Source: Jeotgalibacillus haloalkalitolerans (lineage in GTDB: Bacteria; Bacillota; Bacilli; Bacillales; Jeotgalibacillaceae). Taken from it: 64,000 bases of DNA. The stretch is from the NCBI RefSeq assembly GCF_034427455.1, contig NZ_JAXQNN010000005.1, forward strand, positions 62,001-126,000. Reading direction: 5' to 3'. Numbering within the stretch: position 1 is the first letter of the stretch; every line of letters starts with the position of its first letter. The notes below the pieces were generated by a model. The model was not told where the DNA came from. It saw nothing but the letters and a program-made list of their open reading frames with translations, and ran no database searches. This document shows, piece after piece, positions 61,376 through 64,000 of this stretch. The position numbers and the translations under genes are program-made.

Positions 61376-61427
61376 AAAGACCCTTTTATGAGCGCTCATT
61401 TTACTTGAGAACTCATAAAAAGGTCTT
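61376..61427 (-). terminator. Expression-platform terminator of the yybP-ykoY riboswitch
   Basis: Minus strand AAGACCTTTTTATGAG / CTCATAAAAGGGTCTT stem followed by TTTTTTCG. Its left arm includes the 3' strand of the aptamer P1 stem, so ligand binding would block it. Confidence 0.82.
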
Positions 61428-61521
61428 GCGTACTCTGTGTGTGACAGAGCTCAATGAACCGAGCAGAAATTCTGCCGTAATGACGATTCATTGACCCGTG
61501 AAGGTCGCTACTCCCCTTTTT
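61420..61521 (-). promoter_or_regulatory. yybP-ykoY (Mn2+) riboswitch
   Basis: Minus strand aptamer opens AAAAGGGGAGTAGCGACC and closes GTACGCAAGACCTTT, the two conserved ends of the yybP-ykoY class, with paired helices (CAATGAATCGTCATTACGGC side and CGGTTCATTG side) between. The class senses manganese and turns genes on by antitermination. Confidence 0.85.
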
Positions 61522-61579
61522 AGGGACTTATTCGTTTCTACTAATATACCATAGCCTGCGTGCTTTGAAACCTATTAAG

Positions 61580-62242
61580 CTAATTCTTTTGTTTTAATCC
61601 CCGATCATCTATCAGTTTTTTCAGCTTCTCCAGATCTTCTTTCAGCTTCTCTTCCAGACTGCGATTATAAAAGATAGCGGCAGGATGAAAAGTCGGAAAG
61701 ATCTCATAGGTCTCTTCAGTCCATTTAAAAGTGCTGTCCTCCGGGCTTTCTAAAAACTGGACCGGCTGCTTCAATAGCTGACCATGAACCTGTGACACCT
61801 TTTTATCTTTTCCGGCAAGCCGCTGGAGTCCAATATTACCGAGCGTCACAATGAGCGGCGCATTTACGTTTTTCACTTCGTAATCCAGTATGGGTGCATG
61901 CGCTTTTATTTCACCGGCAGTCGGTGCACGATTATATTTTCTGTCAATCATTTCCCCGCTGCTGCGGTCTTTCTTTTGACCCCATTTATACGGACGGCTT
62001 CTGACGGCACTTGTGATATAGACATCGTCTCTTGTCAGGCCGAGGAAATCAAGCGACTGCATCAGTTCTTTCCCGGCTCTTCCGCTAAATGGGATGCCGT
62101 TATGTATTTCAGTTTCTCCCGGCGCTTCACCGACGAGCATGATGACGGGATTGTCGGGCCCTTCTCCATATACGAAACCTTCTACGGGGTAATCTTTGAT
62201 CCGCTCTTTCCCCTGTTGTGCGAGTGATTCAGGAATTCTCAT
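61580..62242 (-). CDS. Uracil-DNA glycosylase-superfamily protein lacking Fe-S cysteines
   Basis: A 220-residue protein of the family 4/5-like UDG superfamily: motif 1 LVGEAPGETE (near residue 39), the SGRAGKEL block, and motif 2 FPTFHPAAIF (near residue 190). The four cysteines that hold the [4Fe-4S] cluster in family 4 are absent; the protein has no cysteine at all. It may remove uracil or act on another base. The start at 62242 follows GGAGGTG. Monocistronic. Confidence 0.8.
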   Translation of the reverse strand: MRIPESLAQQGKERIKDYPVEGFVYGEGPDNPVIMLVGEAPGETEIHNGIPFSGRAGKELMQSLDFLGLTRDDVYITSAVRSRPYKWGQKKDRSSGEMIDRKYNRAPTAGEIKAHAPILDYEVKNVNAPLIVTLGNIGLQRLAGKDKKVSQVHGQLLKQPVQFLESPEDSTFKWTEETYEIFPTFHPAAIFYNRSLEEKLKEDLEKLKKLIDDRGLKQKN

Positions 62243-62320
62243 AAAAAGCACCTCCATGCTTTTTCATTCCCTGAAATGTTTCTATTCAAAACAAAGGCTG
62301 TAAAAGAGTCCCTACTCTAA

Positions 62321-62455
62321 ACGCTGCCTATTTCCGTGAGGGGCTGCGCTTTCCGCACCCGGGCGGCAAGCCTCCTCAATGCTCCGCATTTCCGGGGTCT
62401 CTTCTGCCCTTCCCCGGTGCAGGAGTCTCCGCCCCTCACTCCAATAGACAGCTCA
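62321..62455. repeat. GC-rich dyad repeat R1, copy j
   Basis: Same subtype as copy f: GGCTGCGCTTTCCGCACCCG, TGCTCCGCATTTCCGGGGTC, CCCCGGTGCAGGAGTCTCCG. The arms GTGAGGGGC and GCCCCTCAC are inverted. Confidence 0.8.
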
Positions 62456-62540
62456 GATAGCTTTAAAACTTAAAAGACTGTTAAAGGTCTATGAATAAAA
62501 CTATTTTTTATTATGATTAACTCTCAATACAGCGAAACGT

Positions 62541-62576
62541 AAAAAAAAGCCTGAGAAAATGATCTCCCAGGCTTCT
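62541..62576 (-). terminator. Terminator of ppaC
   Basis: AAGCCTG-GA / TC-CAGGCTT stem followed by TTTTTTTT on the minus strand. Confidence 0.85.
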
Positions 62577-62585
62577 TCAATCATC

Positions 62586-63521
62586 TTATGCTTCTTCGTT
62601 AAATGTCTCTGTCAGTACAGGAACGATTTGTTTTTTACGTGATACGACACCTTCAAGCAGTGCTGTATGGTTTGAAAGGGTTACGTTGAATGCTTTTTCA
62701 GCAAGTGAAACGTGTGAACCTTTTACGATGATTGTCGAATTACTGTTTAGAATGTCAGTTACTGCGACTGTAAATAGCGCCAGTTTTTCTTCTTCGATCG
62801 CTGCTTCAACCGCTTTTTCGATTTCTTCCTGACGGATCAGGATATCCTGTGGATCTACTGCATTTACCTGTGCGATCTTCACGTGCTGACCGCCCATTTC
62901 AAATACTTTTGCATCGAGTGCAATAAGCTCTTCTGCTGTTTTACCGCTCAGGTCCGCTCCGGCTTTCAGCATTTCAAGACCATACTCTTCAGCGTTCACA
63001 CCTGCAATTTCTTCAAGCTCTTTTGCTGCTTTCACATCTTCTTCTGTGCAGGTTGGTGACTTGAACAGAAGAGAATCTGAAATAATGGCAGATAGCATCA
63101 AGCCGGCAATATTCTTCGGAATCTCCACGCCGTGCTCTTTATAAAGCTTAAGTAAAATCGTCGCTGTACAGCCAACAGGCTCAGCACGAAAATAAACAGG
63201 GTCGCTTGTTTCAAAGTTAGCGATTCTGTGATGGTCAATGACTTCGATAACCTTTACTTCATCAAGATCGTCAACACTTTGCTGACGCTCGTTATGATCA
63301 ACCAGAATCACACGGTCAGTTTCACCTGCCACCTTTTCAATTAAACGGGGTGCTTCTGCATTGAACTGTTCAAGTGCATAAGCTGTTTCTCCGTTGATTT
63401 CGCCAAGACGGACTGCTTCAGCTTCCATACCGATTTCATTTTTTAAATGCGCGTAGGCAATTGCTGCTGTAATTGTATCTGTATCAGGACTTTTGTGTCC
63501 AAAAACCAATGCTTTAGTCAT
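62586..63521 (-). CDS. ppaC: Manganese-dependent inorganic pyrophosphatase
   Basis: A 311-residue family II pyrophosphatase of the DHH superfamily. Metal-binding blocks are [11 protein letters not shown] (near residue 8), LVDHNE (near residue 74), EVIDHHRI (near residue 95) and the C-terminal SRKK substrate-binding motif near residue 296. It hydrolyses pyrophosphate and needs manganese, giving it a link to the manganese riboswitch gene nearby. Length matches B. subtilis PpaC (309). Monocistronic. Confidence 0.95.
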   Translation of the reverse strand: MTKALVFGHKSPDTDTITAAIAYAHLKNEIGMEAEAVRLGEINGETAYALEQFNAEAPRLIEKVAGETDRVILVDHNERQQSVDDLDEVKVIEVIDHHRIANFETSDPVYFRAEPVGCTATILLKLYKEHGVEIPKNIAGLMLSAIISDSLLFKSPTCTEEDVKAAKELEEIAGVNAEEYGLEMLKAGADLSGKTAEELIALDAKVFEMGGQHVKIAQVNAVDPQDILIRQEEIEKAVEAAIEEEKLALFTVAVTDILNSNSTIIVKGSHVSLAEKAFNVTLSNHTALLEGVVSRKKQIVPVLTETFNEEA

Positions 63522-63730
63522 AAGATAACTCCTTTATTCGAGTAATTTAAAACGTCTCTTCTATTCTACCAATTTTACTTCAAGGATTGAAGTGTTATTC
63601 AAAACCGGGAGTGTAAATATCACGACTGCAGCCTTTCACTGCGGGGAGATGTGGTCTCTGCAGACGGATGCTAATGCCGGGCACGGGCAGGAAAACGATG
63701 TGGTGTGTCCGGCTGGTGGCGCCGGGGTTT

Positions 63731-63885
63731 TTACATCACCTTTTCTGGTTTATCTCTCACCAATTGGCTTTATTACGTCACCTTTTAATTAATTCAGCTA
63801 TTTGTCCGGATTGAGTGGATATTTCGATCAGCTATGCGATTATTTCTTTCACCTTTCGCCTTTATTCCACCATCTTTTCACTTTT
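63731..63885. repeat. 20-21 bp repeat array, CACCTTTT family (array C3)
   Basis: CACC or CAGC cores at 63737, 63758, 63779, then 63829 (50 bp on, one unit plus a long step) and 63850, with a weaker end unit near 63868. It is the same family as C2, upstream of ppaC. The 63540-63730 stretch shows no gene. Confidence 0.7.
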
Positions 63886-63952
63886 TCGGACGACGGACGG
63901 CACCACTGCCAAGGGGCCCTTCACCCATCCGTCTCAAACCCCCACACAACGC

Positions 63953-63985
63953 AAAAAAGAGCGCACTGGCTGGCGCCCTTTTCTT
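63953..63985. terminator. Hairpin, likely terminator of a gene beyond the window
   Basis: GAGCGC / GCGCCC stem with CACTGGCTG between, flanked by AAAAAA and TTTTCTTT. Confidence 0.55.
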
Positions 63986-64000
63986 TCGAGTAACTAAATG

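Noticed and set aside
10830-62455. R1 copies as insertion sequences
   Set aside because: They are about 120-155 bp, encode nothing, and no transposase gene is in the window. Mobility by a distant transposase cannot be excluded.
63592-63997. Several 60-66 codon open frames at the right edge
   Set aside because: They cover array C3 and a terminator-like hairpin and have no ribosome binding sites.

Overview
The window reads as chromosomal DNA of a low-to-moderate GC Gram-positive bacterium of the order Bacillales, in the Bacillaceae/Caryophanaceae range (Jeotgalibacillus-like is a guess, not a proof). The grounds are strong GGAGG ribosome binding sites, sigma-A type promoters, two S-box (SAM) riboswitches, a yybP-ykoY riboswitch, a sigma-B-like promoter, CodY/CcpA/Fur/MhqR/CstR-type operator sequences, lipobox lipoproteins, and Bacillales families such as FusB-like, DUF4003, DUF4166, CstB and the Mn-dependent pyrophosphatase PpaC. 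No phage, plasmid, transposase, rRNA, tRNA or CRISPR locus was found.

Layout. 1-2233: end of a siderophore-iron ABC permease pair plus a FhuF-like Fe-S protein. 2278-6162: two housekeeping genes and a cystine-type ABC operon (tcyABC-like), divergent from 6351-8729, a persulfide detoxification operon (cstB, rhodanese, TusA-rhodanese) behind a CstR-type operator. 8977-14772: DUF4166 protein, an RsgA GTPase preceded by a possible leader-peptide attenuator, small enzymes and a BCCT osmolyte transporter. 15268-17341: carotenoid oxidase CrtP and a methyltransferase. 17736-21812: CstA-type transporter with a LytS/LytT-type two-component system. 22171-29767: small genes, mscL and a dpp/opp peptide ABC operon with a CodY-like box. 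30200-40242: DUF1002 protein, chemoreceptor, ketopantoate reductase family protein, DUF24/HxlR regulator, HtrA-like protease pair, YceI protein under a double operator, acyl-CoA ligase, a 42-residue acidic protein. 40281-46401: DDAH-type hydrolase and an S-box-controlled metY-metX-ABC transporter operon. 46493-49283: GntR-ABC operon. 49519-54252: antiporter, SDR, and S-box-controlled metI-metC. 54545-54733: a likely Fur-controlled small RNA. 54738-63521: GATase, DUF4003, FusB-like, Gfo/Idh oxidoreductase, an amino-acid SBP/permease pair without ATPase, a Ca/cation exchanger behind a yybP-ykoY riboswitch, a uracil-DNA-glycosylase-like protein and ppaC.

Sulfur is the strongest functional theme: cystine uptake, persulfide disposal, O-acetylhomoserine formation, direct sulfhydrylation, transsulfuration, and a transporter embedded in the methionine regulon.

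The most unusual content is intergenic. Eight gaps carry arrays of short degenerate repeats with a 20-21 bp period. One family has six units at exactly 21 bp in each of three loci. The other arrays share a single long interval of about 30 bp. Separately, about ten copies of a roughly 120-155 bp GC-rich dyad element are scattered through gaps, most of them close to an intrinsic terminator, and one copy of a long hairpin element follows yceI.
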